DNA of 64,000 nucleotides, taken from positions 1,792,756-1,856,755 of the forward strand of contig QANY01004032.1 in the NCBI GenBank assembly GCA_003255025.1. Direction: 5' to 3'. This stretch comes from Datisca glomerata (Eukaryota > Streptophyta > Magnoliopsida > Cucurbitales > Datiscaceae). The position numbers and the translations under genes were made by a program. Below the pieces are notes generated by a model, which was given only the letters and a program-made list of their open reading frames with translations, had not been told where the DNA came from and did no database searches. Positions 10,428 to 22,465 of the stretch are shown here, one piece after another (the first letter of the stretch is position 1; each line of letters opens with the position of its first letter).

Positions 10428-10703
10428 CTGAATCAGATTATTGGATGAAAAGAAGGCGAGAAAAAAAAATAAATAAACAATGCATGAGTATGAACAACAT
10501 TTTAGAAATGGAAAAGGTAGACATAAAAAGAAGAACAAAAAGAACTGGAATTATATTTATCATTAGCAAAATGAGACGAAACAAGTTTTTAGATTTTCAT
10601 TCAAAAAGATGACATGATGAAATAGACGAGAACATAGGCCCATAACAATGAAATTCCTAAGGCATTGGGTAGAATCATTAGAATTTTGGCATGAACACAT
10701 TAC
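10428..10703 (-). other. Ogre-type intron between protease/G-patch and reverse transcriptase
   Basis: On the coding strand the donor GTAATG begins at 10703 and the acceptor AATCTGATTCAG ends at 10428, leaving a 276-bp intron with a T-rich 3' part. Removing it joins ENFQ(GA) to (G)TTCGAG exactly in frame, giving NFQE-FENGDF. Without splicing the frame runs into a stop at once. Ogre elements are known to have a spliced intron at this place, so phase, position and splice signals agree. Confidence 0.85.
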
Positions 10704-11901
10704 TCTTGAAAATTCTCGAGAAACACTGGTAGCTCGGTGACGTCCCAATTGTTAAGTTCATGATCTGAATCGTATCGAGAAACTAAGTCTTCTGTACTTG
10801 AACTTGATGATTTTCCCAAGATTACGGATATTGAAAGCTCGGCGATATCATCTTCAAGGTTGTACTGCTCTACTATAACCGGTTCTTCAAATAAAACTCC
10901 CCCACTTCTAAAGGATTTAGAAATATGGGGTATGATGGTCATTTCCATATCGAATTCCCTATTTTCGAGCCTAGCAATCCTCTTTTCTTTCTTTTGAGCT
11001 TCCACTCTCCTTCTATCATCCTTGGTCGGTCAATATCCAAGCCCAAACCTTTGTTCATTCTTGTCTCACTCGATTAACTTATTTATGCTTTGATGCTTAC
11101 CTCCGAGTCCTTTGCCTGGCTTGTATCCCCCTTTTATCATCAACTTTGCCACCATCTTAGATGCTTTTGATAAGCTTGATGTTGGAGTGAGTTTCCCACT
11201 AGCAAAAAATGTAATGTTCGCAATCTCAAACGATCGAAATGAGCACTCCAATGCTTCTTCTGCCGCCTCAACATACGACATGGTAGCCGGTTTAGATACC
11301 AGTAAATCTTCTTCCCCATATATACAAATGAGTTTATGATCCATTATAAATTTCAGCTTCTGATGTAATGAAGATGGTACTGCCCCGGCAGAGTGAATCC
11401 ATGGTCGACCTAAGAAAAAACTGTATGCTGGATTTATGTCCATCACTTGGAAAATAATATCGAATAGGCATGGCCCGATTCGAATTTGTATATTTATGTC
11501 TCTGACTACTTCTCTTCGGTTACCATCAAATGCTCTTACTATCATCATGCTCGGTCGCATATGTGTTGCGTCCGCAGGATGCTTTGCTAGTGTGGATCTT
11601 GGCATTACATTTAGAGACGAGCCATTATCAATCAATACTTTTACGATAATATAATCCCCACAGGGATTTCATCATCTGTGAAAGTGATAAAATTTGGTGC
11701 GGTAATATTCCACTCAACTTCTCCACCGTAATGTCATGACAGACATATGCTTGATTCAAAACCTTCAATAATGCTTGGCGATGTGGTTCAGAATTTAGAA
11801 AGAGTGACAGTACAGATATGTGAGCAGGTAAGCGATTAAGGTGTTCTATCACCATATACTCGCTTTGCTTGATGAGCTATAAAAATTCACATGCTTCTTC
11901 T
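10704..11901 (-). pseudogene. Ogre protease and G-patch region
   Basis: The aspartic protease, which cleaves Gag-Pol, is seen as MIDNGSSLNVMP (about 11635-11600) with the D-N-G-S active-site form common in Tat/Ogre elements, followed by FFLGRPWIHSAG. Next comes KMVAKLMIKGGYKPGKGLG (about 11160-11105), which matches the glycine-rich core of a G-patch motif, often linked to RNA binding. A short block upstream of the active site, present in Ogre copy 2 (GGIGQTRALHIS), is deleted here near 11655. Stops follow the G-patch near 11066 and 11030, after which the frame reopens (MEAQKKEKRIARL) and runs to the intron donor. Confidence 0.85.
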
Positions 11902-14340
11902 TCAGACACTGCTCTTTCTTTCTCCGTACCTCTTATTATATATGAGATCTATCACTTGGCCGCCATGCCTTTCTCCTTGAAATTCATGACCATTGTCACC
12001 TTCTTTGGCCTTCCCTTTCCTTTGTCTTTCAAACTCCTCACTTTTATCCGTTTTCAAAACTTCTGGCGTGTAGCATCTGCCACTCCTCGTCATCCCACCT
12101 ACTCCCGAAATATTAGTTATGGGGTGATCAAGGTCAGACAGATTTAGCTCTTGAGTTTTGTTATTACCGCTTGTAATAACCTCATATATGTACGTCCATG
12201 GTACTGCTCTTGAATCTTTGTAAGCGAACGCACCCGGTATTTGAATGATCAGAGCATAAGACGTAGTGGTGTGAGTTGACTTTTTCTCGTAATGTATTGT
12301 GAGAGGTTTTGGGATATAAGACGACATTTCAACATTAACTTCAGATGATTCTTTAGTTATCATGAGGACTAAAGAGTCATCTTCCTGGTATTCTTTTTCT
12401 CCTTTATGACTTATTGTAAGTATCTTTGCATCCAACAACTTTTGCACTTCCATTTTAAAATCAACACATTCATCAATTGTATGCCCCGTCACATTCTTAT
12501 GAAACAAACAATTGAAGTCATGCATATGCTCCCTAGAAACGCCCTCATCCTTTGAGCGTGTTGGGTAGGTGTACCCTGCTCTAGAAAGAAGATGGAAAAG
12601 TGTTTCCATTGACGTGCTCACATCTTCCACGTCCCTCTTTCCATATGAAAAATATTCCTCAATTGCATTTACGGCAGGATTCCCATGATTTGGTAGATGG
12701 TTGGAATTGATATCAGGATTCCCATTAGCCTTTTTGAAATTCAACCATCCAGCCTTGATCAGTGCTTGTACTATACTTTTTAATGTCGTGCAATTCTCAG
12801 TCGAATGTCCCACTGCCCCATCATGATAATCACAGCGAGCAGTCGGATCATACCACCTTGGGTATGGTGGTTGTAGAGGTTCATAAGAAATTGGCACCAA
12901 TTGATTATTCTGTATCAATTGAGGTAAGAGTTCTGTATATGACATGGGGATTGGATCATATTGGATAAAACGTTGATTATTTCTATTTCCCCTTAGAGGC
13001 TTATCAGCCTGACCAACGTTTTGCTGTGGTCTGAAACCCGGTCTCGGGTTGTTTTGAAATGTTGATTGTTGAGAGTGATAATTGTACGGAATTCGTAAGG
13101 TATTTTCCACATATGATGTCACAGATTTGGGCCCCTCACTATACTTTGGAAATCCTGATCCCGGGTTCACAGCTTGTGATGGGTGCCCGGAATTGATCAT
13201 CTGTACATCCCCTTCTTTTCGCTTCAATGGAGGCCCCTTTTTTTACTGATGATGTATCAAATACGATTTCCAAAATTCTTCCATTCTTTATCCCGTACTC
13301 AATCCTTTCACTGATCACTATGATGTCAGAGAAGTTGTTTGAATCGTTTCCAATCATCCTGTCATAGAATGGAGGTCTCAAGGTGTTAATAAACAATAAA
13401 CATTTCAGACATCTCCTTTTCTGACAATGTGGGGTGTACCTGAGTAGCTAATTCCCTCCACCTTTGTGCATATTCTTTAAAGCTTCTGTGGGCTTTTTCT
13501 CCATCCTTTGTAAGTCAAAACGATCAGGGGCTATGTCTATGTTGTACTTATATTGTCTTAAAAAAGCATCTGCTAGATCTTTCCACCTCCGAATATGTTG
13601 GTTATCCAATTGGATATACCAACGAGATACGGCCCCATTAGGCTATCTTGAAAGAAATGAATCAACAGCGTATCATCATTCGCACAAGCGGCCATTTTTC
13701 TGCAGTACATAATAAGGTGGCTTCTGGGGCACGTACTACCATCATATTTTTCAAACTCAGGTAATTTGAATTTATGTGGGATGTTCACATCAGGGACCAA
13801 ACATAATTGGGTGGCATCAATGGTACCGTATACATCAGATCCTTCAATAGCACGTAATCCCTCCTCTAGAAAGTCCAATTTGTCTTTCGATCGTGAGTCG
13901 TCACTTGGCTTGGTAATAGGCTTCTACATCTTTGGGTAATCAACATCGGTTATGATGATTGGCTCATTAACGAGTTCGCCTTGTGGAGTGAAAGCTTGGT
14001 TGTGACCACATGCCATTGCGGATGGGTTGTACCCAGTTTTCCCTGTCTGCATTGTTTCCTGGACATTTGGAAATGGATGATGCTGGATATTTATTGGTGG
14101 TGAAGCATGCTGAAACTGGTCAACCTGATGACGTTGATAGGTTGGAGTGAACCCAGGAGGGTAAAGTGGAGTATCGTTTGGCAGTTGATTTTGTGATGAT
14201 TGAGCCCCTTGCAGATTTTCAAAACAGGCATTTCCCTTACTTGCGGCGAGGAGTTCGAGGACTTTAGCCATTTACTCTTTTAGCTCCCTAATCTCTTCCT
14301 TCATTTCCTCTCGTGATTTCTCTCTTTCTTGCTCATCCAT
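11902..14340 (-). pseudogene. Ogre gag
   Basis: The gag protein would form the virus-like particle. Reading starts at the ATG at 14340 (MDEQERER), meets TAA directly followed by ATGGCT at about 14271, then continues through a proline-rich part (PLYPPGFTP), the conserved core (LCLVPDVNIPHKFKLPEF, CRKMAACANDDTLLIHFFQD, then TLRPPFYDRMIG) and a 441-codon open stretch from 13227. Two zinc-knuckle-like motifs occur: CDYHDGAVGHSTENC (about 12840-12795) and CLFHKNVTGHTIDEC (about 12515-12470). Frame breaks lie near 13573, 13400 and 13230. The copy at 41.2-43.6 kb is collinear, including the same early TAA-ATG, so the working start may be the second ATG or the family amplified with the stop. Confidence 0.9.
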
Positions 14341-14588
14341 GACCCTAACTTGAGCTCGAGTTCAATGGGGATGTCGAAGTTATCGGGCTATCTTTGAAAA
14401 ATTACTTTAAAATACATAAAAATAAAGCGATGAGATGTAGATTTTTTGCTAATAAAAAGAATAAATAATGAGAGTAAATTTATGCATGAGAAATGATACT
14501 GCACAAAGTGAAAGTTCTAAAGTGATCAATTTCATTCAATTCGTAGATCCATCCACTACATTTGATTACATTACTTCATAATATGAGT
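14341..14588 (-). other. Spacer between Ogre ORF1 and gag
   Basis: About 250 bp of AT-rich sequence without an open frame, equivalent to 40916-41188 in the second Ogre copy. No signal beyond the gag start is evident. Confidence 0.5.
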
Positions 14589-16705
14589 TCATACAAAATG
14601 ATCCAAATCCCGATTGACTTCTTCCAAAAACTTAGACAAGTTCTCCCCATTAGGATGGATGGGCAAGACATTTCTCTTAAAAAATGAAGCTTGTTCCGCC
14701 AAATTGCCCGCTCTCACAGCCATGCCTCTAAGCCATTCCACAGCCTGCCTAGATCTTTGTTGAATCGAGTTGTACTCTTGTTGTAGCAACTGATAATCAT
14801 ATCTTAGTATATCGACATTAGCATAATTGTTTCTTGTCAACTTCTCTGCCACGTTCTGATAAGCTCTAACTTGGTGCTCAAGGCTTGCGATGACTTTCAA
14901 TAATTCTTCAGAATCATTTGTTGACTCAGTCTTCTTAACTTTCTGATTCTCTAAATCAACCTGCAAATTATCAACGATTCGTCATAATGCGTCATATTGC
15001 TCTTCTAACTCGACGATGTACGCATTTTCTTATCAACAGTTCCCTTCACCTCTTCTAGAATTTCTCGTACCAGTTTATTTTTCCTCTCTAACTTCACGAT
15101 TTGATCTTCTTGTTCGTAGATTACCCCTCGTAAGTTCTCATTGTATTCCGCCATCTTTCTAATTTTGTTGCTCAATTGGTGAGTGTCAGTTTCCAACTCT
15201 GAGTTTTTTCGCTTCAGACACGCCTGATTCTCAACCTTATTTCTCAACTCTTTGAGTCGTTCTTCAGCTTTGATTCTGTGTTTCTAAAAAAAATTCACCT
15301 CGACTGCTAGTCGTCTGTTTTCTTCCAAGAGGGATAGAACTTTTTGCTGCTCCTCATATAACTCATCTAGCTCCTCCTTTTTAGCAATCTTTTGATGAAC
15401 TCCCAGTGATTTGGCTGATGGTACATCATCAACTGGTAAGGCAATAATTACTTTGTTTCTACTCTCAAGCCATGCTCCATACTCCTTTGTGTAGTTCATG
15501 TGATTCTTCTCATTTCACATCCTTCTTGTTATTTTCCAAGCTTCAATCAGCTGCTGTAGTTTTTGTTCAATTTCTTGAGAATCGTAACTAACTTCAATAT
15601 CCTTTAATGCATGCGTGGTTGGACAAACTGTCTCATGTATAATTGATGAAGTGCCATTAGCGGAGCATAACTAGTACAACCCCATGGTCCCGGGAGCGGA
15701 ACCCATTGAAAATCACCACATCTGTAGATCATTGGTGTTAATGGCATCCAATGGGTTTTCCAAATAACATCCTCATCTTTCAACTTGGATAGGTATGAGA
15801 GCCAAGCCCCTTTTATGGGAAACTGCAGATTCCATTTGGCCATTCCAAATTCTGCAATAGGGATCCTCGTCTTCATCCATGAACTTGAGAACTTAACTTG
15901 AGGACATTTAAAATCTAGCGGACATCTTAGATGGATGAGAATCCAAATACACAAGTAAGAGTCGATGAACTTTCCTTTTCCAGACACTCGGATGTGATTC
16001 AAAGAACAGATAGTCTCAACGAGAACTGAGATAACAGGGTTAACACCATGTTCGACTTGAAGCAACATTTTTATCACTTTATCATCCATATAACCTTGGA
16101 TCTTTAGAAATAACACAGTGCCATAAATACATAGAGCATAAAGAGTCATGCCCCTATCCTCCTTCAAGAATTTTGGGTGAGATCTACGAGGTAATCCAAC
16201 GGCACACACTCATTTCCCCCTTTAACTGTCAACCTTTTCTCAATCTCAGACGCATGACAGTACCCAAGAGCTTAGACAAAGCTCTCTTCAATGTGAGCTT
16301 TTTGTCATAGTTATAAACTTTGTCTGCATTTTGCAACGGGACATTCAGTAGTGCTTGACATTCTTCAATTGTGGGAGTAAGATCGATTATTCCGAAGGTG
16401 AAACATCTATAATGAGGGTCCCAGAAATGCATTAAAGCTTCAAGGACGGGAACGTTGACTACAATATACAACAGATAAGCTATGTGACCATATTTTCTGA
16501 AAAACAAACTTTTCTGCTCTGGTGAAAAATCCTCCCATATTTTATTCAACATCTCCAAGTCAATGCGTGAGAACTCCATCTTGGTGATTGATGGTTGAAG
16601 AACAACGTCTTATTTTTTCAGACAATCTCCTTTATGTTTCTGCGACTCCTCTGACCATTGGGCTACCGTAACTTGATCTTCTATCACACTCGAAGTGGGA
16701 GTCAT
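14589..16705 (-). pseudogene. Ogre ORF1: plant-mobile-domain-like protein with coiled-coil C-terminus
   Basis: ORF1 is the extra gene that Ogre-type elements carry before gag; its job in the life cycle is not settled. The likely start is the ATG at 16705 (MTPTSSVIEDQVTVAQW), conserved at 38926 in copy 2. The first half resembles the plant mobile (aminotransferase-like) domain: FRKYGHIAYLLYIVVNVPVL, FWDPHYRCFTFGIIDLTPTI, then EECQALLNVPL and, in a shifted frame, MTLYALCIYGTVLF, VETICSLNHIRVSGKGKF and FQWVPLPGPWG. The second half (15499-14589) is a charged coiled coil with heptad-like leucines (LDELYEEQQKVLSLLEENRR, IASLEHQVRAY). Breaks: an early stop after the start region, a frameshift near 16230, and stops near 15600, 15284 and 15000. 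Total span is about 705 codons. Confidence 0.85.
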
Positions 16706-17330
16706 GGTCTCTAAAATATGAATGAATTGAATACTTCTTTACAATCCCTATTACGCAGCATGATGCATGAATGAAAAATACAAAGATGAAGTTAGAAGTG
16801 AAACAATGAAGAAAAGACATGTTTAAGTGACACAAGACATATATACATGCACAAAATTGATCATGATATCATATTTCAGCAGAAATCTAACGTTGGTCAT
16901 GAGGTGGACTCTAAAAACATAATACATGTGTGGTTGGGCTCTAAAAATCTCTTAAAGGCTCCCAGGTTGTCCAAACTGTTATCTGAACAGAATAACAGGG
17001 GCCCCAAATGGTATCCCGAAATGGTCGATCTGAGAAGAACTTTCATGAGCCAGCACGGAAACCGTAGTTCCACGAAGACATTCCACTACTCATTCTCGCT
17101 AATCCTAAAGGGAAAGCTCAGGTATAGGGCTAGTGTATATGTGTGAAAGTAGAAATTATGTATAGAAATATACTTCGTAAAAAAAACTTATGTACAATTA
17201 CAATCACGAATTAGAAAAAAACAATAAATCATATAAACAAACCAAGAACCAATACAAAAGGATAGCATACGATGGAATTTTGGCTTAACTCTCTGTTTAT
17301 CTAAAGATGGTTCGACCAATTGTTTATCCC
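16706..17330 (-). other. Leader region of Ogre copy 1 between PBS and ORF1
   Basis: Untranslated leader between the primer-binding site and the ORF1 start. The matching stretch 38301-38925 in copy 2 is alignable (shared CCTAAAGGGAAA and TTACGCAGCATGATGCATG-type motifs). The plus-strand open frame at 16847-17146 is a chance frame inside it. Confidence 0.6.
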
Positions 17331-17344
17331 CAGTGGAGTTGCCA
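17331..17344 (-). promoter_or_regulatory. Primer-binding site of Ogre copy 1, tRNA-Arg type
   Basis: On the coding strand TGGCAACTCCACTG begins three bases after the LTR end TTGCGACA. It differs by about two bases over the first 11 from the complement of a plant tRNA-Arg 3' end as I remember it (TGGCGACTCCG). A tRNA-Arg primer is typical of Ogre elements. Confidence 0.8.
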
Positions 17345-18240
17345 AGCTGTCGCAACGTGCACGCGATGCGGAGCGGCGATTAAAAAATCATTTTTGAAGG
17401 AAAAAGAAATTTGGAGTTGCCATCAATCATTTTAGGGTGTGATTGGTCACCCAATTTTAAGATGAAAATTTTGGTTTACGAAAACTCAGAGTTGGATCGG
17501 GAGTCGTTTGTGTGTGGGGAAGGTATTAGCACCCCACAACACCCATTATAAAATGGTTACCAAATTTAATCAAATGCTATCCAATTTTTTTATTTTAAGA
17601 CAAAGGTTAAAGAGATTCATTTTTTAATGTCCCATTTGATGCATTTTGTATCATAAAAATGAACAAAATAAACTAATTTTAATGGGTGGTTCAAAGACCA
17701 TTGAAAAATTATTTTTTGTATTCTTATATCCTTTTAAATCAAAGTATTATTAGAGTTATTCTCGGTATCCCAAGAATGACTCATCACCTTAGTAGTTCGA
17801 GAAATTTGGTATCCAGAAAATCTCAAAGTCCGCCGTGGATTTTTTTAGTCAAAACTAAATAAAGAAATTTATAAAAATTTAAATCAAATTGTTATGGTTT
17901 TAATTTACGAGGGTCAATTTTGATGATAAAAGAATAAAATAATAAAATAATAATTACATATAACCGTGACATATGAAAATAATACATAAATTAATAAGAA
18001 GAGATAACAACTAAAATAAGGAAAATGAATGTTAGAGATGATAAATATGTATGATAAATTTAAAAAATAATATGCATGATGAAATTAATGAAACAAGATA
18101 TGAAATAATTAAAAATAAATTACAACAAATTAATAATATCTACTAAAAAATAGAAAAAATAAACAAACATAAAATCAAATAAATTTATATAAACAACAAA
18201 AATGAAAAGGGTGATGTCACCATTTGTTAAGTGATAGAGG

Positions 18241-18241
18241 N
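18241..18241. other. Assembly gap (single N) in the Ogre 5' LTR
   Basis: The base at 18241 is N. Relative to the other LTR, sequence equivalent to 3764-3923 (about 160 bp) is missing exactly here, including the 26-bp palindrome, a poly-T run and the CA repeat. The real LTR probably contains this segment. Confidence 0.9.
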
Positions 18242-19325
18242 GCCTAATTTCATACATGATCATGCCCTTTTTTACTACATGATCTATTAATTATCATTTT
18301 TATTTCTTCACTCAATGATAATCAAATAGAAAAAAAATGATCATGAATGGTAATTAATTTAAACAAGTGTCACTAAAAATAAATAAATAATTTTATTTGG
18401 AATATAAATATACCATTATTTATTTTTAGATTACTTAGTTCACTAATTACCATTTTTCCTTTCTTCCTTCATTACTAGGAATGATCATAGATGGTAACTA
18501 GTTTAAACAAGTGTCACTAGAGAAAATCCATAAAACTTTCAAAATAAAATAATTTTTGTTTGGGATATAAATATACCATTTTTTATTGGACTACTTAGTT
18601 TACTAATTACCATTTTTTATTTCTTCCTTCATTGCTAGGAATGATCATGGATGATAACTAGTTTAAACAAGTGTCATAAAAAGTGATGGTCAAAAAATTA
18701 AAAAGAAAAGAAGAGAAGATTTGTAAGAACATAAAAAAAAATCAAAGGCTTAAAATATTTGCACAATCTTGTATAGAGGTTTTACCCTCTATTTTATGTA
18801 TTTTTATGTATGAGAAATTATCATAGGAGATCTTTTCATCAAATGTACAATTTCAACCCATTAAATGGTTGATTCACACTGAGTTAATTTTACACCCCTC
18901 AAAATTTTATCCTCATTCTCATTGATTGAGTTGATGACAAAAAAATCTCATCATCAAACTTGTAGAGAGATCAACTTAAGGTTAAACAATATATGAAAGA
19001 AAAACTTAAGATTAAAAGTAGGAGAAATGATAAAGAATGAGTAAACAAACCTATATATGGAAGATGAATCAAAAAAATATCAAATACATGAGTATGAAAA
19101 AGAGATATGATTAATTAGAATGAACAAAATATATTGTAAGCTAAAATATAAGAGATTTGAACTACTTTAATAAAAAAGAAAATGAGAAGATGGACGATGA
19201 ATAGAAATGAAAACTTACATTTTTTCTCTTTTTCACTATGTTCTCAAAACCTCTATTTCCCTCTCTAAAATCTCTTCTCTTCCTCACTCTCCCAAATCTC
19301 CCATTTCAAGTGAAGACCTCCCCTT

Positions 19326-19333
19326 TATTTATA
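19326..19333 (-). promoter_or_regulatory. TATA box of the Ogre copy 1 promoter (TATAAATA)
   Basis: The coding strand reads GCCTATAAATAAAGGGGAGG about 195 bp inside the LTR. It is conserved in all three Ogre LTRs of the window. Transcription would start a few tens of bases further left. Confidence 0.72.
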
Positions 19334-19528
19334 GGCAAAATTAGGGTATGTCTTTTTTACTTTTAGTCTTTTTTGCTCACTTTTTACTTTTTAGTCCTTG
19401 GACCACTTTTCTTATTTTAGTATTGGACTAGTTTTCAAATTATACATATAGTCTTACACTATTATATGAGGCAAAATACAAAGTATGTATATTTAATGTA
19501 TTAGACCGGATAAAATATGATATCTACA

Positions 19529-19533
19529 TATGG
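19529..19533. repeat. Right target-site duplication of Ogre copy 1 (TATGG)
   Basis: Identical to 2846-2850 on the other side of the element. Confidence 0.9.
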
Positions 19534-22465
19534 GTAAGGATGTGAGTAGTACCCAATATCCAATGGGTACCTATGAATGATTTTCATATTTTCACCGACG
19601 CTTCAAATGAGCGCAACTTTTCAATTTTCTTTGATTATTTACTTGTTGAACAAGTCGACTGTGTCACACAAGAATAGATCTAAGTTTGAGCGAGGAGGCT
19701 CAACATTGAAAGGTTCCTAATTAAGATTTACTAAAAATTATACATTATAGTATTGAAGTGTCTAATTAGTTTAATAATTAAAATTAGTTAGTTTTTGTAT
19801 TGTTAAGGTGAGTATGTTTTAATTGTTTACAAGTTGCAAAAAAAAATTGTACTGCTTGGAAGATATCTAATACAAAGAGAAATGCTAGAAATTAGGGAAA
19901 AAATAATGAATTTGGAAAAAGAGTAATTTTAAGCTTGGAATTAATGTCAACTCATTGATCTCTATCATAATGTGATAATGATTTTTCTTCAGCATTCAAT
20001 CATTTCTCCATACTCAGAGGTGGGTGATGAAAATGGTAAAAGCTGTTTTTTGAATATATAAAAAAGAAAAAATGGTCTTTTGGTTAAAAAAACAGATATG
20101 AGTAACCATATCTAGTGGATATTACACACACTCACTCATTTAATTTAATATGAGTATGAGTAATAAATAATTAATATGAGTGTCTAGTGAATAAACTCAT
20201 ACCAAATCTAAACACACTCATTGGCACCTTAGTAATTATCAAAATGAAGGAAGATTTAGGTGTTGCACCAACTAAATGTATGAAAATGTGAGCAATGCAA
20301 AGATATTGAACACACAAAGTGTATGTGGAGAAATGATATAGATTGGTAATCATATTGTGAAGGTAGGTGGTCTCCGTGCAATTAAAAAATAAACGGTTTA
20401 AATTTTTTATGACTTCAAAAAATATATATGTTTGTTCTTTTGATTTCTTTTTTAGCAGATCTAAATCATTCATATCTGAATCAACAGACTGAAGACGAAT
20501 AATGTGAGCCTCACAGTTACATTGTGGTTGCTAGTCACAATAACTTCTCGTTTATAGATACACAAGTATCTATGGAGACTGACATTTGGGGCCCGTTTCG
20601 TGTAGGATATGTTAAGGAGAGAATGTAAGATGAATATGAATGTGGAAGATTACTATGTTTGTTTATGGGTGATTTGATTGGAATAATAAAAAATGATATC
20701 CCTTATCCATATCTAGCTATCTAGAATAATCTTATTTTCTCAAGAATATGATACTCTCTCTGAAGAGGTATCTGATACCTTCTCTCTTGAAAAGGAATTA
20801 GTGATTGACCCTCTTTATTCCCCCACCACTTTCTCGGCAATCTATCTCATCTCTCTTTTATCTTTTTTGTTAGAAGAAGCATTTGTAGATTTCTCTTCCT
20901 TATCTATTTTTTCTTCCTTTTATATCTTTGTTTATATATTAGAAGTCAATATGTTATCTTTTCTATGCGAGATCTGAAAATGATAAACTTAATAGCTTTG
21001 TTTTGTTTTTTATTTTTAAAAGTATCAATTTTCTAATCAGCTTTGGAATTTTAATGGGTTTGAACTTCTTTAACCGAAAATTTAATGGTTTTTAACCTAA
21101 TTTTCAATAGGGTTTAGTTTTTTACCTGATTTTTTTCTCTTTAAAACTTTGACATCTTAATTTTGTAATCTAATTTTTTTGTGAATATTAAGTTTTGTAT
21201 AGTATTCAAAATATTATTTAACTAACTATTATTAGCTCTTTAAAAATTTTGAAGGATCAAAATATAAAACTATGAATTCATAAAAACTATCATTAAAAAA
21301 ATTTACAAACTAACTACAATAATCTTATATTCTCATTAATTTACTACAAGATCCCGATACATTACCCAACATAATAATTATATATTCTCATCAGATTCTC
21401 ACTAATCAAATAACTTCAAATAATCTTAAAATTTCTAACCCAAACAACTCTTAAAGTAATAATTTATATGGAGGGTGAAAGTGAAACTTCATTTTACCAA
21501 GTCAAACGATACATGTGACTTTGTAAGCAATATGATGGGCGAGCAGAGCCAGGAGATCAATCAATGAGTACGGGTGTCACTTCAAATTATTTTGATGATT
21601 TAAATGAACCTTTTACTTTCAATTTACCTTCTGGTGACGGTTCACAAAGTACGGATCCTAATCGATGGAATATTACAAGTTAAAAATATTTTTTAAAATT
21701 TTTAAAGTTTATAAATCATTATTCATGCTTTATTTAACTGTGTTAATGGATTTGCATTTGATGTTATTTTAGGAATAAAGCATGAATAATAATTTGTTTT
21801 TAAATTATTTTAAGAATAAGCATCGTTCTATGTGACCACGACATCGAAAACACATGGTGTCTGGTCTGAAAAAGGGCGATGTTAGCTTAATGTGTAGTGT
21901 TTCTTATATCATATTAATTAATGTAAATGAGACATGTCTCAAGTCACTAAGATACATGTCTTGTTATGTATTGCTACTGTGTAAAACAAGTCAAGTACCG
22001 TGTGTGAAGATACAGATATCTTGTGACAAGATATCTATTATTAGTCACCAAGATTCATATATTACCGTTTTATGATAAAATTCACAGGCAATATTCCTTA
22101 GCCAAATGTCAAGTGTCGTGTTCATTTTTTACTATTTTCGAGTAAATTAAATGTGCTTAAGATACAAGTTTTCTGTATAAAGTAAAATCAGTTCTTTTAA
22201 AAATAAGAAATTTATGTTTATTCATAATTTTATTTCTGAAATTTTGACAACCAATTAGCAAGCCTACGAAGATGTGTGGAACACGTATATCGTTTTCTAG
22301 AAAGATTGTAGTGACTACAACATTTATCATTTACTTTAGGTGGGGAGTTTATTGATAGACTAGGCCTTGAAGATGTGTTGAGCGAATACGCGTAGGGCTT
22401 CTTGCATAAAATATGCTAGGTTTAACTCATTTTTTGGATCACAATTTAAATGTTTTTCATGTTCA
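19534..22465. other. AT-rich intergenic sequence with repeat relics
   Basis: No gene is seen. 20588-21455 begins GGGCCCGTTTCGTG and ends AACCCAAACAACTC, which vaguely resembles ends of hAT-like non-autonomous elements, but the inverted match is poor. At 21540-21680 a plus-strand frame with no stop (MSTGVTSNYFDDLNEPFTF) looks like a coding relic of unknown source. Short steps of AATATGAGTATGAGTA occur near 20100-20190. Confidence 0.4.

Larger units (their letters stand above)
2851..19528 (-). mobile_element. Ogre/Tat-lineage Ty3/gypsy LTR retrotransposon, structurally complete, copy 1
   Basis: 16.7-kb element on the minus strand. In element order (right to left) it has the 5' LTR (17348-19528), PBS, leader, ORF1 with plant-mobile-domain-like and coiled-coil parts, gag with zinc-knuckle-like motifs, protease and G-patch, a 276-bp intron, RT, RNase H, a second archaeal-type RNase H, integrase, a tandem-repeat array, PPT and the 3' LTR (2851-5201). 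Large size, ORF1 upstream of gag, a tRNA-Arg type primer site, two RNase H domains and an intron between protease and RT are the known marks of the Ogre group. Matching TATGG flanks show one insertion event. Nearly every coding block carries stops or frameshifts, so this copy is not autonomous. Confidence 0.93.
17348..19528 (-). repeat. 5' LTR of Ogre copy 1
   Basis: 2181 bp from TGTCGCAAC to TATCTACA on the plus strand, followed by the target duplication TATGG. It is collinear with 2851-5201 but lacks about 160 bp at the N at 18241. The TATA motif is at 19326-19333 on the minus strand. This LTR would drive transcription of the element toward lower coordinates. Confidence 0.92.

Noticed and set aside
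11869..12147. Plus-strand frames within the Ogre gag region
   Set aside because: They are antisense shadows of the clearly homologous minus-strand gag frame.
16847..17146. 99-codon plus-strand frame between PBS and ORF1
   Set aside because: It lies in the Ogre leader, is antisense to the element and is not preserved in the second copy.
20588..21455. Possible hAT-like non-autonomous element (GGGCCCGTTT start, AAACAACTC end)
   Set aside because: The inverted match is about 8 of 13 bases and no target duplication was found; left as unassigned repeat-like sequence.
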